From contig NZ_JOEA01000026.1 in NCBI RefSeq assembly GCF_000719115.1, positions 31,353-95,352 of the forward strand: DNA of 64,000 nucleotides. The letters run 5' to 3'. The stretch is from Lentzea albidocapillata (GTDB taxonomy: Bacteria > Actinomycetota > Actinomycetes > Mycobacteriales > Pseudonocardiaceae). Below the pieces are notes generated by a model, which had not been told where the DNA came from, did no database searches, and saw only the letters and a program-made list of their open reading frames with translations. This document shows, in pieces, positions 44,071-52,348 of this stretch (positions are counted from its first letter, which is position 1; every line of letters begins with the position of its first letter). A program made the position numbers and the translations under genes.

Positions 44071-44883
44071 ATGACGTACGAAGTGGTGATCATTGGTGGG
44101 GGAGCGGCCGGACTGAGCGCCGCTCTGATGCTGACCAGGGCACGCCGCAGCGTGCTCGTGGTCGATGGTGTCGAGCCGCGCAACGCGCCGGCCGCGCACA
44201 TGCACAACTATCTCTCTCGCGACGGCCTCTCGCCGTTGGACCTGCTCAAGCACGGACGAGCCGAGGTCGAGGGATACGGCGGAGAGATCGTCAACGACGA
44301 AGTTCGCGGCGTCACGGCGCTCGACGACGGGTTCGCGGTCGACCTGAGCGAGCGCACGGTGCGTGCCAAGCGCCTGCTGTTCGCCACCGGCCTGGTCGAC
44401 GAGGTGCCGGACAACCTGCGCGAACGCTGGGGCCGTGACGTCTTCGGCTGCCCGTACTGCCACGGCTACGAGGTCCGCGACCAGAAGCTCGTGGTGTTCG
44501 GCGAGGAGATGAAGGTCGCGTTGGTCCGTCAGTGGTCGGACGACGTCACCCACGTGCCGTCGGTCGACGGCATCGAGGTCGAGGACGACAAGCTGGTCGC
44601 CGTGATCTCCGACGGCAAGCGGGTACCGGCCGATGCGCTCGTGTACTCCGCGCCGATGAAGCCGCGTGACGAGTTCCTGCTCGCGTTGGGCGCCGAGACC
44701 GAGGAGACGCCAGTCGGCAGGTTCGTGCGTGCGGACGCGAAGGGCCGCACGAGCGTGCCCGGCGTCTACGCGGCGGGCAACGTCACGGACCCAGCGGCCA
44801 TCGTGATCGTCGCCGCAGCTCAGGGCGCCCAGGCGGCCGGGATGATCAACGTGGACCTGCTGGGCCTCATGCCGGCAGGCTGA
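44071..44883 (+). CDS. Thioredoxin-reductase-like flavoprotein with shortened NADPH domain
   Basis: The start at ATG 44,071 gives 270 residues; relatives have about 300-330. The FAD motif VVIIGGGAAGLSAALML and the late motif GVYAAGNVTDPAAIVIVAAAQGAQAAGMIN are intact, and the redox pair is Cys127-Pro-Tyr-Cys130. The NADPH-binding part is short: after HGYEVRDQKLVVFGEEMKVALVRQWSDDVT the GxGxxA loop and a further ~25 residues are missing. It may receive electrons from another donor or have lost the reductase function. It is divergent from the XRE/cupin regulator. Confidence 0.78.
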   Translation: MTYEVVIIGGGAAGLSAALMLTRARRSVLVVDGVEPRNAPAAHMHNYLSRDGLSPLDLLKHGRAEVEGYGGEIVNDEVRGVTALDDGFAVDLSERTVRAKRLLFATGLVDEVPDNLRERWGRDVFGCPYCHGYEVRDQKLVVFGEEMKVALVRQWSDDVTHVPSVDGIEVEDDKLVAVISDGKRVPADALVYSAPMKPRDEFLLALGAETEETPVGRFVRADAKGRTSVPGVYAAGNVTDPAAIVIVAAAQGAQAAGMINVDLLGLMPAG

Positions 44884-46582
44884 TCCGGAACGTCGACCCC
44901 TCGCCGAGGGTGCTCGTCAGCGACACCGCGCCGCCGTGGGCCTCCACGAGGTGCCGCGTGATCGCGAGGCCGAGCCCGCTGCCGCCCGTGCGGCGGCTGC
45001 GGGACTTGTCCGCCCGCCAGAACCTGTCGAACACGTGCGGCACGTCGTCCGGCGCGATGCCGGTGCCGGTGTCGGTCACCTCCAGGATCGCCTCGTCCTG
45101 CCACCGGAACAGCTTCACGACGACCTCGCCGCCCGGCGGGGTGTAGCGCACGGCGTTCGCGACGAGGTTGCCGAGCGCCTGCCGCAGCCGGACCGGGTCC
45201 GCGGTGATGTGCACGGGCGTGGTCTCTGCGCGCAGCAGGATCTCGCGGTTCTGCTGAGCGTTGACGACCTGCTCCACGACGTCGTCCAGTGCGATCGGTT
45301 CGGGGTGCAGCCGGAGCGTGCCCGCGTCGGCCTGGGCGAGGTCGTGCAGGTCGTCCACGAGCCGTTGCAGCAGAAGGGATTCCTCCAGCAGCATGTCGAT
45401 CAGGTGCGGGTCCGGTTCGGCCAGCCCGTCCTGCGTCGCCTCCAGCCAGCCGGTGATGTTGCCCAGCGGCGTGCGCAACTCGTGCGCGACGTCGCTGACC
45501 ATGGCCTGCCGCTGGCGTTCGGTCTCGGCGAGCTTCTCCGACATGGCGTTGAACGACCGCGCGAGTTCACCGATCTCGCCCGAACCGCCGTCCACCCGTG
45601 CCGTCCGATCGCCTTCGGCGGTGCGTTTCGTGGCGGCGGTGAGGGCTCGGATCGGCCGCACGAGCTGCGTGGCGGTGACCCACGAGGCGAACCCGGCGAG
45701 CGCGAGAATTCCGAGAGCCACCAGCGTGATCCGGGTGGCGCCGGTCGTCGAGAGGTCGATCGCCATCGGCTCGTCACCGGTCGGTGAGGTGAGGAACAGC
45801 TGGGCCGGCGCCGCGACGTACGGCCTGAGCTGTTCGCGACGCGAGCTGTCCATGCACGCCACCACCTCCGGCGGTGCGCCGCTGACAGTCGTGATCTCCC
45901 AGTCGAAGTTGTTGGAATCAGGACCGGGCGGCTTGTTGTAGTTCTTGCCGCCGGGGACGCGTTGGTCGAGGCACTTCGAGTACAAGGCCTGGAGTTGGGT
46001 GTACGCGGCCTTCTCCGTCGCCGTGAGCGTATAGAGCTGGTAGCCGACCCAGCAGACGTCCCAGACCGAGAGCTCACCGGGCCCGAGGTTGGGCAGCCGC
46101 GGCCGTCCGTTGGGTGCTTCCACGAGCGTGATCCTGTTGTTGCACTGGAGGAGCTGGTCCGCGTAGGCGTGCAGCGTGCGGTACTCCTCGTCGTTGAGCT
46201 TGAACGGCCCGACCGCCCTGGGGTCGATCTTTCCGTTGACGTTCAACGGGTCGACCAGTGCCTTGGGGGTGATGGGCAGTTGTGGCGAGTTCTTGCCGCC
46301 GGTGTCGATCAGCGTCGTGCCGTTGCCGTCGGTCAGCGCGATGCGACGGCCGTACTTCCGCGCGATGCCGTCCACATCGGACTTCGCACCCGTCCAGTCC
46401 TTGTGCGTGGCCGCGTACTGCACCAGCTCGTCGAAGATCTGTGCGTCCGTCTCGAGCGCGTCGCCCTGCTCCTGCCGGATCGCACCCGTCGTAGCCTGCG
46501 ACGCGAGCCACGCCGTGACGGCGATGGAGCAGGCCGCGATCACCAGGGAGAACAGGAAGAACCGGACGAGAAGGCTTTTCAT
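44867..46582 (-). CDS. Sensor histidine kinase
   Basis: This 571-residue kinase has TM1 at about 6-28, a long extracellular sensor (30-283), TM2 at 284-306, a HAMP linker (307-355), the phosphoacceptor His367 (VAHELRTPLG), the N box (NLVANAVRY), G1 (DTGTGIAP) and G2 (GGSGLGLA). The sensor has six cysteines, which may form disulphides. Its ATG overlaps the stop of the response-regulator gene by 4 bp, and that gene lies upstream. The signal is unknown. Its end overlaps the flavoprotein gene by 17 bp. Confidence 0.9.
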   Translation of the reverse strand: MKSLLVRFFLFSLVIAACSIAVTAWLASQATTGAIRQEQGDALETDAQIFDELVQYAATHKDWTGAKSDVDGIARKYGRRIALTDGNGTTLIDTGGKNSPQLPITPKALVDPLNVNGKIDPRAVGPFKLNDEEYRTLHAYADQLLQCNNRITLVEAPNGRPRLPNLGPGELSVWDVCWVGYQLYTLTATEKAAYTQLQALYSKCLDQRVPGGKNYNKPPGPDSNNFDWEITTVSGAPPEVVACMDSSRREQLRPYVAAPAQLFLTSPTGDEPMAIDLSTTGATRITLVALGILALAGFASWVTATQLVRPIRALTAATKRTAEGDRTARVDGGSGEIGELARSFNAMSEKLAETERQRQAMVSDVAHELRTPLGNITGWLEATQDGLAEPDPHLIDMLLEESLLLQRLVDDLHDLAQADAGTLRLHPEPIALDDVVEQVVNAQQNREILLRAETTPVHITADPVRLRQALGNLVANAVRYTPPGGEVVVKLFRWQDEAILEVTDTGTGIAPDDVPHVFDRFWRADKSRSRRTGGSGLGLAITRHLVEAHGGAVSLTSTLGEGSTFRISLPA

Positions 46583-47244
46583 ACGAGCTTGTATCCGATG
46601 CCGTAGACGGTGAGAAGTCGTTCCGGCCGGCGTGAGTCCTGCTCGATCTTGCGGCGCAGCTTCATCATGTGCACGTCGACCGTACGGGCTGTGATGAACC
46701 CGTCCTCCAGCAACTGCTCGCGCGTGAACACCCGTTGTGGCTGAGCGGCCATCTTGGCCAGCAACCGGAACTCGGCGGGCGTGAGGCTCACCAACTCGTC
46801 CTTGATGTGTACTTCGTGCCGGATCGGGTCGACGGTCAGATCGCCGACCTTGAGCACCGTGGCGTTCGTCGTGCGCGCACGACCGGTGCGCCGCAGGATC
46901 GTCCGCACCCGCGCGACCATCTGCCGTGGCCTGAACGGTTTGGTGATGTAGTCGTCGGCGCCCAGGTCGAACCCGAGCAGCACGTCGTCCTCGGTGGACC
47001 GCGCGGTGAGCAGCACGATCGGCACGTCCGACTCGGTGCGGACGGCGCGCATCACGTCGATGCCGTCGACCAGCGGCATCATCACGTCGAGGACCAGCAG
47101 ATCGGGGTTGCGGCGCCGGGTCTCGTCGATGGCCGCGCGTCCGTCGTGGACGACCACCACCGAATGCCCGTCGTGCTCCAGGTACCGGCGGACGAGTTCA
47201 GCCTGGTGAACGTTGTCCTCCGCGACGAGAATGTGGGCGCACAC
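46579..47244 (-). CDS. OmpR-family response regulator
   Basis: The start at GTG 47,244 gives 221 residues and places the receiver domain at the N-terminus (AHILVAEDNVHQAELV). The phosphorylated Asp is in LLVLDVMMPLVDG, with LLTAR and YITKPF completing the site. The C-terminal winged helix is DPIRHEVHIKDELVSLTPAEFRLLAKMAAQPQRVFTREQLLE...TVDVHMMKLRRKI. It pairs with the kinase that follows. The divergent gene is DUF3152, a possible target. Confidence 0.9.
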   Translation of the reverse strand: MCAHILVAEDNVHQAELVRRYLEHDGHSVVVVHDGRAAIDETRRRNPDLLVLDVMMPLVDGIDVMRAVRTESDVPIVLLTARSTEDDVLLGFDLGADDYITKPFRPRQMVARVRTILRRTGRARTTNATVLKVGDLTVDPIRHEVHIKDELVSLTPAEFRLLAKMAAQPQRVFTREQLLEDGFITARTVDVHMMKLRRKIEQDSRRPERLLTVYGIGYKLV

Positions 47245-47324
47245 AGTCCGAAGTATGCAGGCCTTCACGACAGTTAAGCGGGACGTAAACAGGTTCTTCA
47301 TCAGTTCCGGCGAGCGTTGCCGTC

Positions 47325-48107
47325 ATGAAGGTGCATTTGGCTCTGGCGTCGGTCGCGCTGACCACGATTCTGCTGACGACGACGCAACTGGCAGGCGAGA
47401 CTTCCCCCGCGGCCGCTCCGACCACGCCGCCGGTGGTCACGCCTTCCGAGGTCCCCTCCTCGCCGGCACCGCCTCCGCCGCGCGTCTACGCGTCCAGCTC
47501 CGACCTGCCCGACGGCCCGGAGTTCCCGGTGGCCGGCGCAGGCACGTTCCACGTGGTCCCCGGCTCAGGCCCCGTCGTGGGCACGGGTCCGTTGCGGACC
47601 TACGCCGTGGAGATCGAGAACGGCATCACCGTCGACGAACAGGCCTTCGCGGCGTTCGTGGACGCTACTCTCGCCGACCCGCGTGGCTGGACGGCTCGTG
47701 GCGCGCGCTCGGTGCAGCGCGTCTCCGGTGCCGCGTCGGTGCGTGTGCGGCTGACGTCCCAAAAGACCGCCCGCAACGTCTGTGGCTTCGAGATCCCGGT
47801 CGATGTCTCATGCCGTGACGGCAACTTCGTGTTCCTCAGCGCCGCTCGCTGGATCCGCGGCGCCGTCGCCTTCCTGCCGGACCTCGCCGCGTACCGCACG
47901 TACATGGTCAACCACGAGGTCGGGCACGCGTTCGGGCAGGGCCACCAGCCGTGTGGCGTCGCCGGCGGTCCGGCGCCGGTGATGATGCAGCAGACGTTCA
48001 GCGTGTCCAACGACGAGATCGTCCGCATCACCGACGGCGTGCCCCAGGGCGCGGTCATCCCGCGGGACGGGAAGGTGTGCACGCCGAACGGGTGGCCGTA
48101 TCCCTGA
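47325..48107 (+). CDS. Exported DUF3152 protein, metzincin-like
   Basis: This 260-residue protein has a signal peptide (MKVHLALASVALTTILLTTTQLAGE) and a Pro/Ser linker. The C-terminal domain has VNHEVGHAFGQGH, which fits the HExxHxxGxxH-type zinc site of DUF3152. Proteolysis in the cell wall is likely but not shown for the family. It diverges from the response regulator with 80 bp between. Confidence 0.82.
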   Translation: MKVHLALASVALTTILLTTTQLAGETSPAAAPTTPPVVTPSEVPSSPAPPPPRVYASSSDLPDGPEFPVAGAGTFHVVPGSGPVVGTGPLRTYAVEIENGITVDEQAFAAFVDATLADPRGWTARGARSVQRVSGAASVRVRLTSQKTARNVCGFEIPVDVSCRDGNFVFLSAARWIRGAVAFLPDLAAYRTYMVNHEVGHAFGQGHQPCGVAGGPAPVMMQQTFSVSNDEIVRITDGVPQGAVIPRDGKVCTPNGWPYP

Positions 48108-48168
48108 CTGCGGCCGTCGTCTCCTCGGCTCACTCGTGGTTGATGTCCCGCTCCATAGCCTTGACGGC

Positions 48169-49074
48169 ATGGACGTGGACACGAGGCTGCTGAGATATTT
48201 CGCCGCCATCGCGGAGGAGGGCAACCTCACGCGCGCTGCGCACCGGCTGTTCGTGTCGCAACCATCACTGACGAAACAACTCAAGCACCTGGAATCGCAG
48301 CTGGGCGTGCGGCTGTTCACGCGGTCCAGCACCGGGATGAGGCTGACGGAGGCGGGCCACGCCCTCGCCGCGCGCGTCCCACCGATGCTCGCGGGCTGGG
48401 ACGTGGCGGTGAGCGAGACCAGGGGTGCCGCCCGCGTGCTGCGCGTCGGTTTCCTCGCCAGCGCGGCGAACGACGCGACCCCGGCCATCGTCCGTGAGTT
48501 CGGGAGGCTCCGGCCGGGCTGGCGGGTCGACCTGAAGCAGGCACCCTGGTCGGATCCGTCCGCGGGCCTCGCCGGCGCGGAGGTGCCCGTCGCGTTGCTG
48601 CGATTACCCTTCCCGGGCGAGGAGACGTTCGGCGTGCAGACGTTGTTCGGCGAATTCCGTTGCGTGGCACTGTCTTCCGCGCACCCGCTGGCCGGCCGTT
48701 CCTCGATCGACTTCCCCGAGCTGTGGGACGACCCGGTCGTCGTCGCCCCCGCCCTGAAGGGAACCTGGCGCGAACACTGGCTGGCGTTGTCCGAAAGGGA
48801 CGGTCGTGAGGTGCGCGTCGGCGCCGTGACCGAACACCCCGACGAGTTCCTCGGCGCGATCGCCGGCGGCCACGGCGTCGCGCTGGTTCCGGCGTCCACG
48901 TCCCACTTCTACTCGCGGCCGGACATCGTCTACGTGCCTGTGAGGGGCGTGAGCCCCAGCGAGGTGGCCGTGGCGTGGCTGCCGGACCCCGGTGAGGCAG
49001 CCGTCGACTTCGTCCGCTGCTGCCTCGACGTCACGCGCTCGCGGCGCACCGGGTGCGGCACTCGCTCGGGCTGA
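48169..49074 (+). CDS. LysR-family transcriptional regulator
   Basis: The start at ATG 48,169 gives 301 residues. The HTH is RLLRYFAAIAEEGNLTRAAHRLFVSQPSLTKQLKHLESQLGVRLFTRS; the effector domain starts with VLRVGFLASAANDATPAIVREF. No divergent target gene is present; the upstream neighbour is DUF3152 on the same strand. Its 3' end overlaps the convergent AraC gene by 44 bp. The regulon is unknown. Confidence 0.88.
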   Translation: MDVDTRLLRYFAAIAEEGNLTRAAHRLFVSQPSLTKQLKHLESQLGVRLFTRSSTGMRLTEAGHALAARVPPMLAGWDVAVSETRGAARVLRVGFLASAANDATPAIVREFGRLRPGWRVDLKQAPWSDPSAGLAGAEVPVALLRLPFPGEETFGVQTLFGEFRCVALSSAHPLAGRSSIDFPELWDDPVVVAPALKGTWREHWLALSERDGREVRVGAVTEHPDEFLGAIAGGHGVALVPASTSHFYSRPDIVYVPVRGVSPSEVAVAWLPDPGEAAVDFVRCCLDVTRSRRTGCGTRSG

Positions 49075-49792
49075 ACCCGTGCACGCGCTTGAACGCGGCG
49101 CTGAACCCGAACGCGTCCGCGTACCCGACCTTGCGCGCCACCGACGCCACCGTCGCCGACGACTCGGCCAGCAGATCCGCGGCCACCGCCATCCGCCACT
49201 CCGTGAGGTACGTCAGCGGCGGCACCCCGACCAGCTTCGCGAACCTGCCCGCCAGCGTCGTCCGCGCCACCCCGGCCTCCTTGGCCAGCAAGGCGAGCGT
49301 CCAGGCCCGTTCGGGATTCGCGTGCATCGCCTCGAGGACGGGCCCGACCACCGCGTCGGCCCGGGCTCCCAGCCACCCGTCGCCGTGCTCGCGCTCGAAC
49401 CACTCCTTGAGCGCGCACACCATCAGCCAGTCGAGCAACCGATCCGCGACCACCCCCGGCCCTTCCATGCCGATGTTGGCGTAGAACTCCGCGCACCTGT
49501 CCTCGCCCTGAGCCACCAGCGCGTCCGGCAACACCGCGGTGAGCCGCCGCGCCACGGCCCCCTTGATCTCGTACGTCCCGCTCACCACCGACGCACGCCC
49601 TTGCGCCGCAACGGACTCCTGCACCACCAGGATGTCCCCGGCCCTGGCGGTCTCCCCGCGCACGGTCATCTCACCCGACGCCACCGCGTACAACGTGAGC
49701 CCTGGCAACACCCGCGTTCCGTCGATCTCGGTCCGGCGCACCCCAGCGCCATCCGCGCGCACCCCGCGCAGCAGTTCGTCGAACGGCTCCAT
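49031..49792 (-). CDS. AraC-family regulator with cupin domain
   Basis: The start chosen is ATG 49,792 (253 residues), at the usual family N-terminus EPFDELLRGVRADGAGVRR; a longer frame starts at 49,846. The first half is the AraC cupin_6 domain. The second has WTLALLAKEAGVARTTLAGRFAKLVGVPPLTYLTEWRM and TVASVARKVGYADAFGFSAAFKRVHGFSPSE, the two HTH motifs. It diverges from the NAD(P)-binding protein, as often seen with regulators of short-chain or NmrA-type enzymes. Confidence 0.86.
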   Translation of the reverse strand: MEPFDELLRGVRADGAGVRRTEIDGTRVLPGLTLYAVASGEMTVRGETARAGDILVVQESVAAQGRASVVSGTYEIKGAVARRLTAVLPDALVAQGEDRCAEFYANIGMEGPGVVADRLLDWLMVCALKEWFEREHGDGWLGARADAVVGPVLEAMHANPERAWTLALLAKEAGVARTTLAGRFAKLVGVPPLTYLTEWRMAVAADLLAESSATVASVARKVGYADAFGFSAAFKRVHGFSPSECRTRCAASA

Positions 49793-49880
49793 ACCGTCCA
49801 CGATACGGCCCGCACGATCGAACATCATCGATGAACTCTCACCCATGTCCTAGCCCCGCTCACGCGGGTTGGCTGAGCAC

Positions 49881-50684
49881 ATGACCGAAGAGATCCTCGT
49901 CCTGGGCGCAACCGGCAAGACGGGCCGCCGCGTCGTCCGCACCCTCGAAGCCACCGGCGCCACCTTCCGCAAGGCCTCCCGCGCGACCGGCTTCGACTGG
50001 AACGACCCGTCGACCTGGAAGCAGTTCCTGCACGGCGCGACCGCCGCGTACCTGATCGCCCCGGAAGACCCGTCCGCCGCGTCCCCGTTCGTGGAACTGG
50101 CCGCAGCCTCAGGCCTCCGCCGCATCGTCCTGCTCTCAGGCCGTGGCCTCGACCAGACCCCACCGGACGTCTTCCGAAGCATGCACGCCGCCGAGAAGGC
50201 GGTCCGGTCGAGCGACCTCGCCTGGACCATCCTGCGAGCAAACAACTTCAACCAGAACTTCTCCGAGGACGTCTGGCAGCCCGAAATCGATGCGGGCCGC
50301 CTCTCCCTGCCCATGGACGACACCCCGGAACCGTTCGTGGACGTCCGGGACATCGCCGAGGTAGCCGCCCTGGCCCTCACCACCGACGACCACCAGGGCC
50401 AGACCTACGACCTCACCGGCCCGGAAGGAGTCACCTTCGCCACCGCGGTGTCCAAGATCGCGAAAGCCACCGGCCGCGCCATCGAACTGGTCAGGCTCAC
50501 CCCGGCCGAGTACCGCGAAGCCCTCCTCGCCCAAGGCGCCCCCGAAGAGGTGGCCACCGAACTGAACGGCATGTTCGAAAGCATGCGCAACGGCCAACTC
50601 GCCACCCCGACCGACGACGTCACCCGCGTCCTGAACCGCCCGGCCACCAGCTTCGACGCCTACGTCTCCGAAACCTGGCGCTGA
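49881..50684 (+). CDS. NmrA-type NAD(P)-binding protein
   Basis: The start at ATG 49,881 gives 267 residues. The Rossmann motif EEILVLGATGKTGRRVV is at the start. RANNFNQNFSEDVW and EPFVDVRDIAEVAALAL match the atypical SDR/NmrA group, with no YxxxK catalytic pair. Such proteins act as redox sensors or quinone reductases. It is divergent from the AraC regulator. Its end overlaps the convergent membrane protein gene by 25 bp. Confidence 0.85.
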   Translation: MTEEILVLGATGKTGRRVVRTLEATGATFRKASRATGFDWNDPSTWKQFLHGATAAYLIAPEDPSAASPFVELAAASGLRRIVLLSGRGLDQTPPDVFRSMHAAEKAVRSSDLAWTILRANNFNQNFSEDVWQPEIDAGRLSLPMDDTPEPFVDVRDIAEVAALALTTDDHQGQTYDLTGPEGVTFATAVSKIAKATGRAIELVRLTPAEYREALLAQGAPEEVATELNGMFESMRNGQLATPTDDVTRVLNRPATSFDAYVSETWR

Positions 50685-51043
50685 CGAGGCAACAACAGGT
50701 GCACGGCGAACCCAGCCGCCGTGGCCATCACCGCCTGGTAGACGACCGAGCCCTGATACCCGCCCCCGACGAGGAACGCGGCGTCCAGCCCGGTCGTCCA
50801 CCAGCCGGCCAGCTCACCAAGCCCCAGCACGTGCCACCCGAAGAACCCGGCACACCACCCGCCGACCACCCAGGCCGCCTGCCCGCCCCGCCGCACGAAG
50901 AGGAACGTCGACACCGCAGCCACGGCGTTGAAGGCGAGGGCGATGCCGGTCAGCGTCGCGCCGGGGTTCCACAGCAGGCTTGCCGCCGTCTGCACCACCA
51001 GCACGCCGACGACCAGCCCAATGCCCAACCGCGTCTTGTCCAC
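50660..51043 (-). CDS. Small four-helix membrane protein
   Basis: This 127-residue protein has four hydrophobic helices (LGIGLVVGVLVVQTAASLLW, LTGIALAFNAVAAVSTFLFV, AAWVVGGWCAGFFGWHVLG and VVYQAVMATAAGFAVHLLL). No family was recognised. It is the last gene before the integration site of the mobile element. Confidence 0.65.
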   Translation of the reverse strand: MDKTRLGIGLVVGVLVVQTAASLLWNPGATLTGIALAFNAVAAVSTFLFVRRGGQAAWVVGGWCAGFFGWHVLGLGELAGWWTTGLDAAFLVGGGYQGSVVYQAVMATAAGFAVHLLLPRQRQVSET

Positions 51044-51106
51044 GCGCCTGATTATTCAGCTCCACGCGCCGCACCACAGAGTGGGCCCGCGATCGGAAAC
51101 GAAGCA

Positions 51107-51138
51107 GGCCTCTGACCTGTTCGCACAGGTCAGAGGCC
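51107..51138 (-). terminator. Original terminator of the tRNA-Arg locus
   Basis: GGCCTCTGACCTG pairs perfectly with 51,126-51,138 around TTCGCA. It begins 11 bp downstream of the 3' end of the tRNA fragment in its own direction. This marks the DNA on the left as native chromosome. Confidence 0.75.
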
Positions 51139-51149
51139 ACTTGATGAGG

Positions 51150-51191
51150 TGCCCCTGGCAGGATTCGAACCTGCGACCTCGGGATTAGAAG
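51150..51191 (-). other. Attachment-site remnant: 3' portion of tRNA-Arg(TCT)
   Basis: The minus strand carries the anticodon loop CTTCTAA, stem TCCCG, variable loop, T-arm GCAGG-TTCGAAT-CCTGC and acceptor CAGGGGC-A. The bases before the loop (CATCA) cannot pair with TCCCG, and no proper D-arm or matching acceptor (GCCCCTG) precedes it. The tRNA is therefore broken at the anticodon loop. This is the usual crossover region for tyrosine integrases in tRNA genes and marks the left edge of an integrated element. Confidence 0.8.
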
Positions 51192-51449
51192 TGATGCAAT
51201 CGTGACACTCTGGCAGCTCTGCCTGGGGCTTTAGTGTGGAGCCGCGTTCGATGTGTCTCTATGGAGTCATGGTTTCGCGCAGTTGGCTCCACGATTGGCT
51301 CCACGTCGTTGTGACTGCTTGAGGGGCCTCAAGTTGATCGTCCCTTGTGGATCTCGCTGCTGGCGTTGCACCTCGATCTGAGGTTCGCTGCCCTTCCTTG
51401 CGATAGTCGGTATGGTCTGGGTCACACGTCCGACTGGGAAAGGGCAAAG

Positions 51450-51959
51450 ATGTCTGACTTGCAGGATCTCGGTGTTGAGCGGACTCTCGTTCTGTTGAAG
51501 CCCGATGCGGTTGCGCGTGGGTTGGCGGGCCGCATCATCACGCGTTTTGAGGACGCCGCTCTGAAGATCGTGGGCGTCAAGATGAAGCTGATGGATGCGG
51601 AGTTCACGCGCAAGCACTACTTCGACCTCGAAGACCGCGCTGGACCTGCCATCTACAACACGACTGCCGGATTCATGCAAAGCGGCCCCGTTATCGCTCT
51701 GGCGCTCGAAGGCGTCGAAGCGGTGGCCAAGGTGCGGAAGATTATTGGCGATACATTCCCGGATCAAGCTCCGCCTGGAACGGTTCGCGGCGACTTTGCC
51801 CACCAGACAAAGTCATCCTCCGAAGTGAGCGGTAAGGCGGTGATGAACCTCGTTCACGCGTCCGGAAACTCAGAGGAGGCAAAGTATGAAATTGAGCTTT
51901 GGTTCGGCGATTCGGAGTGGTTCGACTATGAAACTCTAGTCGAGAAGTTTTCCTACTGA
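51450..51959 (+). CDS. Nucleoside diphosphate kinase, archaeal-type
   Basis: The start at ATG 51,450 gives 169 residues; actinobacterial Ndk is about 136. Motifs are VERTLVLLKPDAVARGLAGRIITRFE, GPVIALALEG, PPGTVRGDF and the active-site histidine in NLVHASGN. An insertion between GDF and NLVH, the HASG form (rather than HGSD), and the aromatic tail resemble archaeal or candidate-phylum NDPKs. The GC content is lower than in the chromosomal part. It should transfer phosphate between NTPs and NDPs. A small gene follows after 12 bp. Confidence 0.82.
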   Translation: MSDLQDLGVERTLVLLKPDAVARGLAGRIITRFEDAALKIVGVKMKLMDAEFTRKHYFDLEDRAGPAIYNTTAGFMQSGPVIALALEGVEAVAKVRKIIGDTFPDQAPPGTVRGDFAHQTKSSSEVSGKAVMNLVHASGNSEEAKYEIELWFGDSEWFDYETLVEKFSY

Positions 51960-51971
51960 TAAGGGGTAGAC

Positions 51972-52289
51972 ATGAGTGACGCTAGCCGCCATGCGTCGCT
52001 TGAGGAACTCGAATCAGCATTCGTGCGTGAGTCGGCAGAGGGCAACAGGTCAGCAGCTGAGATCGCGTACGCATTGTCATTTCGATACCGAAATGAAGAC
52101 GTTGCAGGCGAACGTAGGTTTGATCTCGCAAGAGCTTGGGCGATTCGTGCGATTGAGTTGCTCGACTCGTTGCCCAGTGAAACCCTGGAACAGGTAGCGA
52201 GTACGACACCGGAAATCGGCGGTGTGGCAATACCCGAACTTCTTCACGCTGGGGTCGTTCGTGAACGTCTCGCTGATGTGTTGATCTAA
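51972..52289 (+). CDS. Small helical protein coupled to the NDP kinase gene
   Basis: This 105-residue, mostly helical protein (LEELESAFVRESAEGNRSAAEIAYALSFRYRNEDV, FDLARAWAIRAIELLDSLPSETLEQVAST) has a TPR-like pair of helices. It lies 12 bp after the kinase gene and shares its lower GC. No family was recognised. A role as partner or regulator of the kinase is inferred from position only. Confidence 0.6.
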   Translation: MSDASRHASLEELESAFVRESAEGNRSAAEIAYALSFRYRNEDVAGERRFDLARAWAIRAIELLDSLPSETLEQVASTTPEIGGVAIPELLHAGVVRERLADVLI

Positions 52290-52348
52290 CTCTGCAGTAG
52301 GAGAGATCGATCTGCGCTATCGTGATGTCCAGTCTAGGGGCGATAGCC

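Noticed and set aside
51150..51230. Complete tRNA-Arg gene
   Set aside because: The bases before the anticodon loop do not pair with the stem, the D-arm is missing and the acceptor GCCCCAG mispairs, so only the 3' portion is real.
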